Below, one piece after another: positions 34,356-46,625 of a DNA stretch of 64,000 nt. The stretch comes from Physcia stellaris (lineage: Eukaryota > Ascomycota > Lecanoromycetes > Caliciales > Physciaceae): contig JABSSW010000041.1 in the NCBI GenBank assembly GCA_018902385.1, forward strand, positions 124,001-188,000. Direction: 5' to 3'. The notes beneath the pieces are model-generated. The model was not told the DNA's origin. It searched no databases and saw nothing but the letters and a program-made list of their open reading frames with translations. The first letter of the stretch is position 1; each line of letters begins with the position of its first letter. The translations under genes and the position numbers were made by a program.

Positions 34356-35387
34356 TCAATAAGCGAATTCATGACTTTTCGTGAAAGAGTTTGGTGCTGA
34401 CCTGTCTTTGGCTTTACAATCCAAAGAGCTGAGAGCAGCGCCTTCTTCCTGCATAAATCGTTCATACAAATCCGGTTTCCAAGCTGCTGGGTATCGTGCG
34501 AAATAAAGGATGTTTTCCTTCATGGAAATGGCAAAGTGCAAGGATTCAAACCCACAGGGATACTGCCATCCAGATCCGAGCGGTAACAGATCAAGGTATT
34601 CTTCTTCTCCATAGGCGATTCCACCTCTTCCAGGACCTGATAGATCACGACTGAAAAATTCAGCTGAGTAGTCAAAGGCGGGAATCTCGGGATAATGTAG
34701 ATTTGCTGCGACGTAGGCTTTCCAACCAGCTTTGTCATACCTATATGGGTGGCAGGCATCAAGTGCTCTTGATGTAGCGAAGTGAGTGACCATTAGCTTT
34801 GGTAATTGAGGATGATACCATGTGCACAGTGATGGCCATGTCCAGTCACTGCAGACGTCATCCAAGCTGTCAAAAGGGTCTTCCGAAACGTCATGCGGAT
34901 AGCTTTCAACGTGAGTGATCTGAGGTTCGGTCATCGCGAAAACATCGACAGTGATGGACTCGACAGTCTCTATTGAATGCAATGTTCTGATTACGTGAGA
35001 AGGCTCCCACGTTTTGCTGATGTCCTTCAGATCGTCGTTGGTCGTGATAGCAATATGTTTAATACCCTTCAACGACGATGGTGTGGACATCAGAGATTCC
35101 ACTTCCGATACTAGAAACTTCCTGCTGTTGGGCACATGATCTAGAGAGTAGGTCCGTTGATGAGCATTTGCGGGACAAGCAAGTCGAGCGATGGGTTTAA
35201 GATGTACGCCTGTGCGCTTTCGCCGTAGGCCCGATAACAGCTGAGCTTTTTGAAACGAAAGGTGTCCTGGGATGGAACGGATTAGATTGGCGCTCATGGC
35301 TCGAATTCCACACGCCGGGGAGCGAGTTAGTGGTGAGCCAGGACGGCAGTGTATCTCGAGAGAATAACAGTGGCAGTCCTGGGCCAT
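34356..35387 (-). CDS. Hypothetical protein, 343 aa
   Basis: A single uninterrupted minus-strand frame with ATG at 35387; a second ATG at residue 31 (MSANLIRSIPG) is an alternative start. The middle portion (SLKGIKHIAI and HVIRTLHSIETVESITVDVF) alternates polar and hydrophobic residues. The C-terminal half is aromatic-rich (WTWPSLCTWYHPQ, PAFDYSAEFF, ILYFARYPAAWKPDLYERF). This resembles the C-terminal bodies of fungal F-box/2EXR-type proteins in style, but I cannot find the N-terminal motif, so that is only a suggestion. No signal peptide or membrane helix. Function unknown. Confidence 0.55.
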   Translation of the reverse strand: MAQDCHCYSLEIHCRPGSPLTRSPACGIRAMSANLIRSIPGHLSFQKAQLLSGLRRKRTGVHLKPIARLACPANAHQRTYSLDHVPNSRKFLVSEVESLMSTPSSLKGIKHIAITTNDDLKDISKTWEPSHVIRTLHSIETVESITVDVFAMTEPQITHVESYPHDVSEDPFDSLDDVCSDWTWPSLCTWYHPQLPKLMVTHFATSRALDACHPYRYDKAGWKAYVAANLHYPEIPAFDYSAEFFSRDLSGPGRGGIAYGEEEYLDLLPLGSGWQYPCGFESLHFAISMKENILYFARYPAAWKPDLYERFMQEEGAALSSLDCKAKDRSAPNSFTKSHEFAY

Positions 35388-36206
35388 TTGGTTGAAAAAT
35401 CATCGGCATGTCGGGGTGACGGCCCGCTTTCCGGGTGGCTCTTACCCGAAGTGCTCACTCAGCAAGCATCCTCGGCAATATTATTAATAGGCTTGCACCA
35501 TGACAATAATGTTTACTCATCGTGAAGATTACTTTGGAGAGAACGCATACCAAACACTGCCGAGGCTCAACTGTACATACCTAGGCTCTTGCGAGCATTT
35601 CCAATCTATGTCAAGTAAGCATCCGGGCCATTTCCGGAGTCATGCGATCCATCTTCTCCTCCGAAGTCGATGGCCTTTGGTCAGAAATGATTCGTGGAAT
35701 TAGCCTTCCATGGCAGCGACGTGCAGATGAAGCATGCACAGCCAATCGCGCGCCCGACAAACTCCGTTTATTCTACCCATCTGACCAAGAGATTGTGCGA
35801 GGTCTGCATAGCTGTTTCCATGACATACCTTCCGACTTATCTGATAATCCTCCACATCTACAGATTTGGAGGCTATTATCCTTGAAGTTCAGATGTCGCG
35901 GGATTGGATTTGATTGCATACTCCCGGCCCGGAGCATGCATAGAAGTTAATAATCAGCATTTAACCCCGCAGCAATGATTTCTTTGTGCGTTTTCGGCAT
36001 GCACAGACTCCTTCTCTTGAGCGTGCCAGGCACAACTGTTTCCGAGAGTGCAATGGCAGATCGACGTCATGGTGTGCTGGGTGGTATCATGCTGGCATAT
36101 AAGAAGCTCAAGCATCCCCGATTGAAGGACTTGAGAAACAGACATAGACCTCCTTTTCATATAAGCACCACCATCATCGATAGCTTAAATTCAGATCACC
36201 AACAAC
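35388..36206. promoter_or_regulatory. Divergent intergenic region; TATA-like box for the reductase gene
   Basis: Separates the 343-residue protein gene (minus) from the reductase gene (plus). CATATAAGAAG at about 36096-36106 lies ~105 bp before the reductase ATG and CATATAAGC at about 36159 lies ~45 bp before it; the first is the more usual distance for a TATA box. No gene is seen inside. Confidence 0.4.
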
Positions 36207-39200
36207 ATGTCGAATGACAACAACAACGCCAACGGTATTGAGTACGGGAAACGGTCGATACCCTCATTCATCGATCATTTGGCAGCAACGGACCCGGATC
36301 ATGTCTTTGCTCTGGTTCCTAGGACCTCCCAATATGCGGACGGTTTGATCGATGTTACAATTGGAACTTTCGCCAAAGCAATTGATAGAGCAGCTTTTTG
36401 GATAGAGTCGCTTGTTGGGAAAAGCCATGATTCTAGCGTGCTAGCATACCTTGGTCCGAGTGAGTCTTGCTTCGTGGGTAAAAGGCCTTACAACTACTTA
36501 CAGTCTGGGAAGATGATTTGAGATATATGATCATCGCGATTGGAGCGAGGAAAGTGGGATATCAGGTATACTCCTCCTCGACGATGAACCGTCGCAGGTG
36601 CCCTGAGGCTAATATTGGTGCAAGACTCTGTTGTCATCGCCACGGAATAGCATCGAAGGCCATTTGTCCCTTCTCGAGCGTAGTAATTGCCACACATTGA
36701 TTAGTGATTCCGCGACAAAGGTCGACCACATATTGGCCAAACGGCCGATGCGCCATTACGTTGTTGCACCGCTACAAGATTTCCTGGACAAAGGCTCGGT
36801 TGACCGGTACGCGTACAACAAGTCGTTTAAGGAAGACGCTTCCGATCCGTTCGTTGTGATCCATACCTCGGGCTCGACTGGTCTCCCCAAACCCATCACA
36901 ATATATTTAGGGGCATTGGCTACTATTGACGCACAACATCTGATGCCAAATATCGGGGGTTACCGTCCACAGATTCAGGTGGCGCAAGGACCTGCTCGTA
37001 TTTTCAGCGGACTTCCACCATTCCATGTAAGTCAATCTTCGAGCACCTAAAATGAAAAAGCGGATTACGTATTCTAACCGTGTGACTCCAGATCGCTGGC
37101 ATTATGCAATCCTTGGCGTGCCCATTATACTACAACGAGACGGTAATCTGGCCGCCGGCTGCCCGACCTATGAGTGTTGAGGTGGTTGACGATCTGTTTG
37201 ATCATGTAGCTGTGGACTTCCTCTTCGTAGCACCTTCTCTACTTGAAGAACTAAGCCAGTCATCGTCCTCCTTGAAAAAGCTTGACAAGATCAAGGGTGT
37301 GCAAACCGGAGGTGGTAAGTTACCAACGGCCTTTACCTGGTTCTTACTAATCGTAAAACTCCTAGGACCATTATCTGAAAACGCAGGCAATACGATCACG
37401 AAGCATACTGACGTTCTTAACGTGATTGGTTCGTCGGAGTCTTGCTTCGCACCAATATATCACCGGGATCCCGAGGATTGGATATACTTCCACTTCAATC
37501 CTGATTTGAAAGGCGTCCAGTTTCGGGAGAGTGGCGGTGGAGTCTATGAACAATATTTTGTCCGTGACCCTTCAACAGACGTCTATCACTCTTTGTGGTA
37601 CACTTTCCCAGACAAACATGAAGTGTCGACGCAGGATCTCTTTTCAAAACATCCTACCAAGCCAAACCTGTGGAAGTACATGGGAAGGTCGGACGATATG
37701 CTTGTGTTCTCCAATGGCGAGAAATACAATCCTACTGCCATGGAAGGCACATTGCGTGCTCATCCAGAAATCACCGGAGCGATTGTCGTCGGTCATGCAA
37801 GATTTCAGCCAGCAGCATTGATTGAGTTGAAAGGAGATCCGCCAAAATCGGAAGAGGACAAGCAAAAGTTCTTCGATAGCGCGAGACCCTATGTCGCAAA
37901 GCTCAATGATGAGGCTCCGGGCTTCGCGAAGCTGCGCCGAACTCATGTCATGTTTGCCCATCCAGACAAACCTATGATCCGAGCTGATAAGGGAACGGTG
38001 AAGCGAGCTGCGACTGTCAAGTTGTATGAGAAGGAGATCGATAAGTTGTATGCGGACGTCGAAAACTCCACATCGTCAGAGAGCATTGTCGACTTAGATG
38101 CTACAGATCTGAGTGGGATGACAAAAGCTTTGCGACTTATGCTAATTCGTACTGTGGGTTTGCAAGACCTCTCGGTAGACGAAGATATCTTCACGGCTGG
38201 CGCAGACTCGCTGCAAGTGATGAACCTGGTGCGACAACTCAAATTATCCTTGGGGAGCAAAGAGAAGGGGTTTCCTGCCGACCTCATCTCCTCTAGAATC
38301 ATCTACTCCAATCCAACAGCGTCTAAACTGGCCAACGCGCTGTACAGCATGGCCAAACAGTGCACCCACGATCCGCAGAATTTGGAACAAGAAAGAATCG
38401 GCAAACAGGAGAAGATGCTTGCCAAGTATGCAAAGCATGATTTCAATGTAGTCCTGAGTGGTAGCACTGGGTCGCTCGGATCATATCTTCTTGACTGCCT
38501 TCTGGCATCACCACGAGTTTCGAAAATCATCTGTCTCAATCGTGGGGCCGACAGCGAAGAGCGTCAAAAGACAGTCAACATCGCTCGTGGTCTGAACCAT
38601 GACTGGAATGGCAGGGTAAAATTCTTGGGCATCGAGCTCGGTAAGCCTCGTCTTGGGCTGGATGACGACAAGTACGAGCTCATCGTCAACGAGGCTTCTG
38701 TCATAATCCGTAAGTGTTCTCGCAAGCTGTACCGACATGCGACTAATACCAGCTACCAGACAACCAATGGCAGGTCGATTTCAATCTCAGTCTGGAGTCC
38801 TTTGAGCCGCATATCGCCGGGGTACGAGACCTCATCGACATCTCCAGCCGATCTCCCAGTCATCCGCCAATCTTATTTACGTCAAGCATTTCGACTTTGG
38901 GAGGCTGGGCCAGTAAGCGCCCTGGCGAGAAGGTTCCAGAAAAAGCCTTCCATGACTTCACTATCCCCGAGGCTATGGGGTATGCGGAGTCAAAGTACGT
39001 AGCCGAAAGACTGCTTGAGGAAGCGGGGGCCAGCTATGGAGTTTCTTCCGCCATATGCCGTGTGGGACAACTCGCCGGACCTGTGAAGAAGAGCGGAGTT
39101 TGGAGCAAGCAGGAATGGTTTCCCAGCGTAAGTATCTCTTCGCGACTATTTACACCTTTCCTGGCTCATGCTATCGTCTCAGCTCGTCGCAAGCTCCAAG

Positions 39201-39662
39201 TACTTGGGTAAAATACCCACAAGCCTCCCAACCATGGAGGGAGTACCCTGGGTCCCCGTCGATCTCACAGCGCGCATCATTGTCGAGCTACTTCTTTCAG
39301 ATGTTGATGAAGCTTCGTCCTCTGCATGGACCCGCTTCCACAACATCGTCAATCCCCGAGATGGCTCATGGGAGACACTAGTCCCGAGTATCATAGACTA
39401 CTTTGGTAAAGATCAAGTCGAGCCAGTGAGCTTCATTACCTGGCTTGAGGCGTTGAAGGAATCGGCAGCTAAAGCTGAGGATGTGAAGCAGAACCCAGCG
39501 ATCAAGCTCCTGGATTGGTTTGAGGGTCTGGAGGCTCATGCGAATGATCCAGTTGCTGAGTTGGAAACAGCGGAGACGCAAAGGAGGAGTGCGACGCTGA
39601 GAAGTTTGGAGGCTGTGGGCAATGAGTGGATGGGGATTTGGCTGAAGCAGTGGCAGTTCTAA
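36207..39662 (+). CDS. Adenylate-forming reductase (NRPS-like, A-T-R domains)
   Basis: Seven exons (36207-36459, 36504-36565, 36625-37026, 37092-37314, 37366-38709, 38760-39127, 39183-39662) give 1043 residues; the frame closes. An adenylation domain shows HTSGSTGLPKP at ~185-195, NVIGSSESCFAP, and GRSDDMLVFSNGEKYNP. A thiolation domain follows with FTAGADSLQ, whose Ser (~595) would carry phosphopantetheine. The C-terminal reductase has the NADPH fold LSGSTGSLGSYL (~674-685) and the catalytic YAESK (~835-839) of extended short-chain dehydrogenases. There is no condensation domain. Such enzymes activate a carboxylic acid with ATP, load it on the carrier arm and reduce it to an aldehyde or alcohol. 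The 51-bp intron at 37315-37365 lacks a stop and could be read through. Substrate is not predictable by eye. It is the best core enzyme for a metabolite pathway here. Confidence 0.93.
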
Positions 39663-40119
39663 GCAGATGGATGAGAAGAGAAGTGCTCGGAACAGGAATG
39701 AGTTGATGGATGTAGCTGAATTTAGATTGTTTGTACTTGACCTGTGGCTGAGGTGTTCCGACTGATATGAGAATCTGTTACGGACAAGAAAGAGGGTAAA
39801 GGACAGGAAGTGTGCTGAAGATGCAATACCTGTGTAATGGGCTGTACATTGAATGGTGAGACTGGGATGCTAAGCCATCACAAAGCTGTGAGGACTGGTC
39901 ACTTGACCGCGTTATTGTCTAATTAGTTATTATCTAATCTAGGGAGAGGTACAACATTCTAAGGTATGTCCCACGCAGTATTAGACACATGTGCTATGTA
40001 CAAAAGCGCAATTGCCCTCTATCCACTCTACCCAGATCTGCACTCGCATCGGCAAATAATCAAAGCAAAGACCCATTTACAAGGTGTAACCCTGAGACAA
40101 CGCGCATGCAGTACTTCGA

Positions 40120-40999
40120 CTACCAACAAAACCCGATCACATCGTGGTCGTACTGGACACACCCGCTACAGCTCGGATGGTTGTCATAGCACTGCCTGTT
40201 GGTCCGACAATAGATCTGATGGCAGCGATCTCTCTGATTGTCGACTGAGAAGAGAAGAGATATATCCGAATTGATATCCCCCAGTTGACGGTGATGGACG
40301 GAGCGTGGATCTTTAGGATTAGGGGAGGTAGGAGGGACGGAGTCATCAGCTGTAGTAGGTACTTGTCAGTCTTCATGTGTTCCCGGAGTATGACATAGGG
40401 GGTGCGACTTACGGAAGTTCAGGGGCAGGTTCTCCTTCGTAGGGTGGCTCAGCTCCTCTTCACAGACATCGAAGCCATTGGCGTCCTTGTAAACCTGGGT
40501 TAAGTGGTCGGTACGGCCGAAGCGGTCGATGAAGCTCTGGATCTGACTATTGTTGAGCTGCAGGTAGGCGAGGACCGTCAAGTTGGGAGCGAATGAGCGG
40601 AGCACGCCATCATCGCCAAGATGGACGATACCGTCGGCGTCAAGGATCAAATTTGTGGTGATTTGGCTGGCATCTGTCTGGTTCGTGGCGAGACCGGTGT
40701 CGTTCTTGGCTGGGGCAGTACCATTGAGGGCAGGGCCATTGTTGTTGATGGCAAGAGGACCAGTCTCATTCTATGAAGGAGATGGTTAGAATAAATATAT
40801 GCGAAAGATAGCTGGCTGCTTACAGTGGGAGGCGCGACTGTGATCACGGGAGGCGTGCTTGTGGTGACGGCAGAGCCAGTCTCATTCTAGGAAGCAGATG
40901 GTCAGAGTGAGCTGGTGTAAGAGATGGTTGGCTACTTACGGTAGGGAGCGCAATTGCAGTGGCTCCAAATAAGCCGAGCCCAATTGAGAAGACCTTCAT
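40120..40999 (-). CDS. Secreted protein with Cys-rich C-terminus
   Basis: Exons 40999-40940, 40886-40824, 40770-40413 and 40349-40120 give 236 residues. MKVFSIGLGLFGATAIALPT is a signal peptide. Exon 2 and the start of exon 3 both begin NETG and sit behind introns of exactly 53 bp with similar sequence, so an exon-intron unit has been duplicated. The middle region has several N-glycosylation sites and a folded-looking stretch (LTVLAYLQLNNSQIQSFIDR). The last ~35 residues hold six cysteines (RCHQIYCRTNRQC, SCSGC, GFCW). No family recognised; an apoplastic or cell-wall protein is plausible. The stop is at 40120. Confidence 0.72.
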
Positions 41000-42220
41000 C
41001 GTGAAGGGGGCGAAGGTGATGACCGGTTTTCAGTATGTGCCTGGGTTTTGGTAGGTCTAGAGGTCAAGAGGTAATTCAGGTTGATGAATTGTTCTTCTTG
41101 GTAATGGTGATCTGGGCTTCTTAGAACTGAGATGTGGAGGTGGATGTTTGGGGAGGAAGAAGTTTCGAGGAATTTCGATTCTTGTAGAAAGAAGTGGGAG
41201 GACCTTAGAGTGGAGTAGCTGATTCAGCATCGACATGTTGCAGGGGTTCTTATCGGTATGGGAGTTGTAAGCAGTTGTAAGCACATACTAGCAGAGCAGA
41301 GGTGTTGTCTAATCCAGATTGTGGAGTCTGATTTATCCAGAATATCAATCTCGCGCCGGATCTTCCCGTTCGTGTCACGACGTTAGATCTCTCCCCACAT
41401 TATCCCATTTGAATTGTAGATAAGCGGACTTGTAATCTCAGAGTCCCATATGGCTTGCTTTCGGATGTGTTCCACGGAAAAATCCGGTTATCTTACTTGG
41501 ATAGCTGCAACGATAATGATCCCCACTTCTACACTTCGAAGAGACTCTTCATTTTATCCATAAGGCATTCACCTGCAACAGGCTTCCTAACTCATGGGCC
41601 CGGTAAAGGCCACAAACCCATGATCAGTCTTATCTGATCAATCATCCGGAGTTCAAGTCTAATCTTTCCGCACGGGTGATTATGCAGAGCGTGCATTACT
41701 CTGACTGGAGCCGTGGATAAAAGCCTAGTACGTCTTTCAAATCGTGTGATCTTGAGTACTCATTTCATGTTTATTGTACCCATGTCCTGGGATGGCATAC
41801 CTTGGCAAAGACCCAACCGCGGCATGAAAGTAACAAAGTGAAAGAAGAAAGCATGGGAAGTCATAACTTTGGTAGGTTCTATCTCGAAACGTCATAATAC
41901 TTAGAAGCATTCTAAGTTTCCTATCAGTAGGAGATATGCGAGTCTACAACGAAGTCTTGGACAATGTCAAACTAGAAAAAGGAGATGTGAAACAAAGATT
42001 TTTCCATCTCAATACATTTACCCCTATCCAACCCCAGAGCACCCTCTCACATCGACAACAGCTGTCAAGCTTCACGTTCAAGCTGACGAACGAGCAACTC
42101 AACAAACTACCAATTCTCATACAAATACTCAATGGGCCCCCCTCCAACGGCCTCCCACCCTCTATCCTATCCTAACAGTAGATAGTGCACGGCACTTCAC
42201 GTATGCACTGGCAGTACCTC
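41000..42220. other. Intergenic, nothing recognised
   Basis: Upstream of the preceding minus-strand gene and downstream of the next. Short ORFs only. Confidence 0.45.
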
Positions 42221-42683
42221 CTACAATCGGCCGCAAAAACCGAATTCGGATGCTTGAATTTGGGTTCGGCGTCGTAACCGCAGTACTATTGATACTTCAG
42301 AGTCAGCACTTCTACAATTAGGTGAGCGTTGAGCATCAAGCCATGTTTTGGACCACGAATACTGTGAGTAGACATGTCTTCCACCTCTCGAGAGAAGAGC
42401 AAGGACAGAGAATCTGGACATGGAGGATACGTACAGCGCCTGGCGTCCACGAGTCCCTATCGTCTTTGCAATCCGCAGTGGAAAGTACCCCCCTAGGGAA
42501 ATTGCACACCAGATGTGGATTGATGAAGAACGTGGATGGCTCTGTGCCGTTGTGATTAAGGGACTCTGAGGTGAGAGTGTTGGCGTCAGAGTTGCTTGAA
42601 TGGGTGGTTGTATCGGTAGGAAGGGCGCCGGTGAGGACGCTGCATTGCAGAACCGCAAGGATGGTGCCGAGAGTGAGTTGCAT
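42221..42683 (-). CDS. Small secreted protein (129 aa)
   Basis: ATG at 42683; exons 42683-42435 and 42361-42221 with a 73-bp intron give 129 residues in frame. The N-terminus MQLTLGTILAVLQCSVLTGA is a signal peptide. The mature part is Ser/Thr/Asn-rich, then carries spaced cysteines (LVCNF, TADCKDD, SPNCRS, FGFCGRL). If the intron is retained the protein instead ends 115 residues long in another frame. No family recognised. Size, signal peptide and cysteines fit a secreted effector-like or wall protein. Confidence 0.6.
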
Positions 42684-44683
42684 GACTACTTTTATGGTGA
42701 TGGTGATGGTGTCCTTCTTTTCCTTTTTGGCAGAATTGTTGGGATTATGTGCAATTAGAAGACGATGAAGTAGCCGGTTCTGTCAAAGGAAAGTCGAATG
42801 ATGGTCTGCTGAGAAGGGAATCGAGAGGCTTTAAGTACTCCTCGCTGTCCCATAGATAGAGCCTCAAACCGTGAAGCATATTGCTTGAATGCGAGGCTGA
42901 TCATCAAAGTAAGCACTTGTTATTCAATCGATCAAAGGTAAGCGAGAAGTCTCAGACGTATGTTCTATATTTTGTTCTTCATTTCGTAAGTATAGTACAC
43001 CACGGAGTCGTACATGGAGCCTCACTGTATACATACAAGTCTCCGAGACATTATTATTGACCATGCATTGAAATAGATGGGACTTGCGGAACGGAGCACG
43101 TATCATACGCTCCAATAGCCTTGGCTTACCTTGAGCTTGACGGAGCCGCGTCTGACAAGTCTCCGCTAGCGCTTACGCATATGATTTTGGGGCAGCTTTG
43201 GAGGTTATTGGTTGCTGCGCTTGTATCAACTCACTATACTAGTAGGGCCTTGCGTGGAGCTTTTGACTGCAAGTTCCGGATTAAACCGGATTTAAACCGT
43301 TCAAAGGATTTTAAACCGCAGAAACACCGTTTACACTCAGCTAAACCGTGAAATTGCGGTTCCGCGAAGGCATCAAAATCCCCGTATGTAACAGATGTCG
43401 GCTTGGCATTGAGCTTATTCTTGGGTATTTGAAACATCATTTATGGATCAAATTCAAGGAGTACATACCTCATCTGTCAACAACTCAGAGATACTCTAGT
43501 TGACTTAGCTAGACACCCAAGAAGTCTTTTTAAGTCAGGCTCTGGATTGATCAGCGTCTAGATTCAACAAGCGTGATCTTGGGGATCTCAGCGGCTTACA
43601 ATGTTGATGATGTCATCGACTCATCGTGAGCCTCGCTCCATCCCCTACATTATGGCTCACTGTTATCCAAAATCCATGAAACTCAGATAATATCTCGTCC
43701 TTCTCCTACATCAAATTGACCAGTCAAACAAGTATACCGTCTTCCCTAGCGAATTTCGGTTGAAGGATCTGCAGGTTCCTTCATTCACAATCCACTCCTG
43801 TCTACCTCCTTCTCGAGTCTGTGCCTTAATTTGGGGATAGACGTCCTAAAATAAACAAAGGTCTTCCCATTAGTCAGCCCTTACCATCACCACTTTCAAA
43901 TTCTCTTCTCCTAAATTTACTCTAAGCTGTACACTCGGAGCTGGAAATAAAGGTTAGCATCATGGCCCGGGTAGAGGCGACGAGCCCCTCGGCGTGTTGC
44001 TGCATCTAATTTTTCTTTCGTAACTCGTAGTGATACTGTGCTAAAATGCAAGACCACTTGGAAAGAATCAACATTTCCCACGGCTATCGTGAGGATGCCC
44101 AACATCTCAGAGAAAGTGGCAAGCCACACAGACCTGACAGCATACCCTACGCAATTCTATCGTGCCGGAGGATGTGTCCCGTCTTCGTCAGAACTTGGAA
44201 ATCCTCGGACTTGATTCGTGATGACCAAGGACGGGCTTATTGTGTTGCCAATGGTGCTTGCAGCCAAACTGATTGATAAGTCTCCTGCGATAATAAACCT
44301 ACACAAATGTGTTGAATGGGTGATTCTACCATTGTCCATAACGCCACAGCTTCGAGCATCCACAAAAAACGCGTCTGAACATAGCTGTTGAAGTCCCACC
44401 AGACCGACAAGCATCACCTGACCCAAATATCTTGACGCTCTCGATGATTGGTCCGTCTTGCAGATGTGGCGTCTCTTGAGGCTGCACGCTGCCATTCGGG
44501 ACGCTATCAAGATCAAAGCTTCTGTGTGACGGAAATTGCGGGGTCAATTTCCCGCTCTATTCACGTAAATCGGCATAGGCGGTACTTAAGTACCTACAAT
44601 TCTCGATTCTCTCTTCTGCATGTGTATTAACGATCACGGCTACCTGCTCATCCACTAAACTCCTTGACTTCCAATCAGAGAAG
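42684..44683. other. Intergenic region with TAAACCG cluster
   Basis: About 2 kb without a convincing gene. TAAACCG occurs at 43282, 43293, 43312 and 43342 within ~70 bp, with ACACCGTTTA among them. Such dense short repeats resemble a subterminal region of a DNA transposon or a binding-site cluster, but no matching second end was found. The last 60 bp before 44684 are pyrimidine-rich, like a leader of the P450 gene. Confidence 0.4.
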
Positions 44684-46625
44684 ATGATTGAGCTTCTCAC
44701 TTTGCAGAATGCTCTCCTCCTAGGCTGTGTCTACCTCCTCTACGGGCTGGGCCTTGGAATCTACAGACTATACTTCGATCCTCTCGCTAAATTCCCCGGC
44801 CCAAAGCTCGCTGCCTTGACTCTCTGGTACGAGTTCTACTACGACGTCGTCAAGCGCGGTAGATACACATTCGAGATCGCGGAACTACACAAGCAATATG
44901 GTCAGTCCCCTTCCCTCCCTTGGAAATACCTTCATCGCCCTTCCATAACACAGACCTCCAGGCCCGATCATACGCATCAACCCCTACGAGCTCCACATCT
45001 CCGACCCCGACTACTACGACTCCCTCTATGTCGGCGCCTCGGTGCGCAGAACCGAGCGATACCCAAGGGTGGCGCGCATGTTTGGCAAAGCAACCTCCAC
45101 ACTCGCCACCATCTCGCACGACCTGCACCGCGTCCGTCGCAGCGCCATCGCGCCCTTCCTCTCGAAGCAATCCGTGCAGCGCCTCGAACCTACCGTGCAG
45201 TCCGTCGTCTCCCAGTTGACTGCTCGTTTGCAAGCCTTGCAGGGCACTGGGCAGTGCGTGGATTTGATTGATGCTTTCGCAGCCCTGGCGGGGGACATTA
45301 TCTCGCAGTATGCGTTTGCAAAACCGTATGGGCTTTTGCAGGATGAGGAGTTCGCGCCGTGGCGCCATAAGGCTTGGATGGATGTTAGCGAAAATGGGCA
45401 TATGTTCAAGCAGTTTGCGTGGTTGGAGCCGATGTTGAGGGGGGTGCCGCGGTGGGCGGTACGGTTGCTGAGTCCGCAGACGATGAGCCTAATTGATCTG
45501 CAAGATGTAGGTCCGGTAGTGACCTGGTGCTGTCGGGATGGAGCGCTGACGGCTGGTAGGCGTTTGAACAACAAGTCATTGAGGTCCAGGACAACTTGAA
45601 GGCCGGTCGCAAGAACGAAGGCCAGCGAACTGTATTCTACGATGTACTGACGAACGAGGGTATCCGGCCTGAAGAGAAAAGTACGGAGCATCTGAAGAGC
45701 GAGGCGCAACTGTTTGTGTCAGCTGTATGTGGCCCGCCGTCCGTTTGGGCTGCAGACTAAGTGTTTCTAGGGCACTGTCACAACATCACACGTGCTCTCG
45801 ACAACATCATTCCATTTGGTAGATAATCCTGAGATTCTTGAAAGGCTACAACAAGAGCTGGAACCCCTGATGAGCGCTGAAAGCCGGCCACCAACGTGGC
45901 AGCAGCTCGAGCAGTTGCCGTATCTTGTATGAGACCTCCAATGTCATGACTCAAGCATGGCCTGCTAACATTATGGGAAAGACTGCAGTCATCAATGAAG
46001 GTCTCAGGTAAATCACCAGTCCAGCGGCTCTTGCAGTACCAAAGGCCGCTTTCCTTTCCCAAAGTATATTTGAAATACGCTGATCCCTCCAGAATATCAT
46101 ACGGAGTAATAACTCGCTTGCAACGGATCTCGCCAGACGTGGCTCTACAATTCCATGAATGGACCATTCCGCCAGGGGTAGGTCGTGCAAACCTCCGTCC
46201 TATGATCCATCTCATCGAATTAACAAACAACTCCAGACGCCAGTCAGCATGTCCGCATTTCTGATGCATAATAACCCTACAATCTTTCCGAACCCCCGAT
46301 CTTTCTCCCCCGAACGTTGGTTGCAACCCTCCTCCTCCCAGCTGCACAAACACATTGTGCCCTTCAGCAGAGGATCAAGGGGGTGTGTGGGACTTAGGTA
46401 TATCACCCTTTTCCCACTCTATGAATTCTCAGATCGTCTAACGCAATGACCTGGTGCAGTCTCGCATACTGTGAACTGTACCTGACGCTGGCGGCGGTGT
46501 TCGCTCCCGGGAGATTCCATCTCAAGCTTTTCGAGACTGATATCACCGATGTGGAGACGCCTCATGATTTCATGACCCCGTGTCAGCGGGCAGGTTCGAA
46601 GGGGATCAGGGTCATTGTCGTCTGA
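44684..46625 (+). CDS. Cytochrome P450 monooxygenase (microsomal)
   Basis: Eight exons (44684-44900, 44962-45506, 45560-45724, 45771-45926, 45982-46007, 46093-46177, 46237-46397, 46460-46625) give 506 residues; exon 5 is only 26 bp. An N-terminal membrane anchor ([20 protein letters not shown]) is followed by [10 protein letters not shown]. The I-helix reads AGTVTTSH, with Val where Asp or Glu is usual. The K-helix ExxR is EGLR (~367-370), the PERF-type motif is FSPERW, and the heme loop is [10 protein letters not shown] with Cys ~448. It should sit in the ER membrane and use a separate reductase. It resembles the CYPs of fungal secondary metabolism and is 5 kb from the adenylate-forming reductase; the substrate is unknown. 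Confidence 0.92.

Noticed and set aside
45026-45709. 227-codon minus-strand ORF
   Set aside because: Shadow of P450 exons 2-3, whose motifs are on the plus strand.
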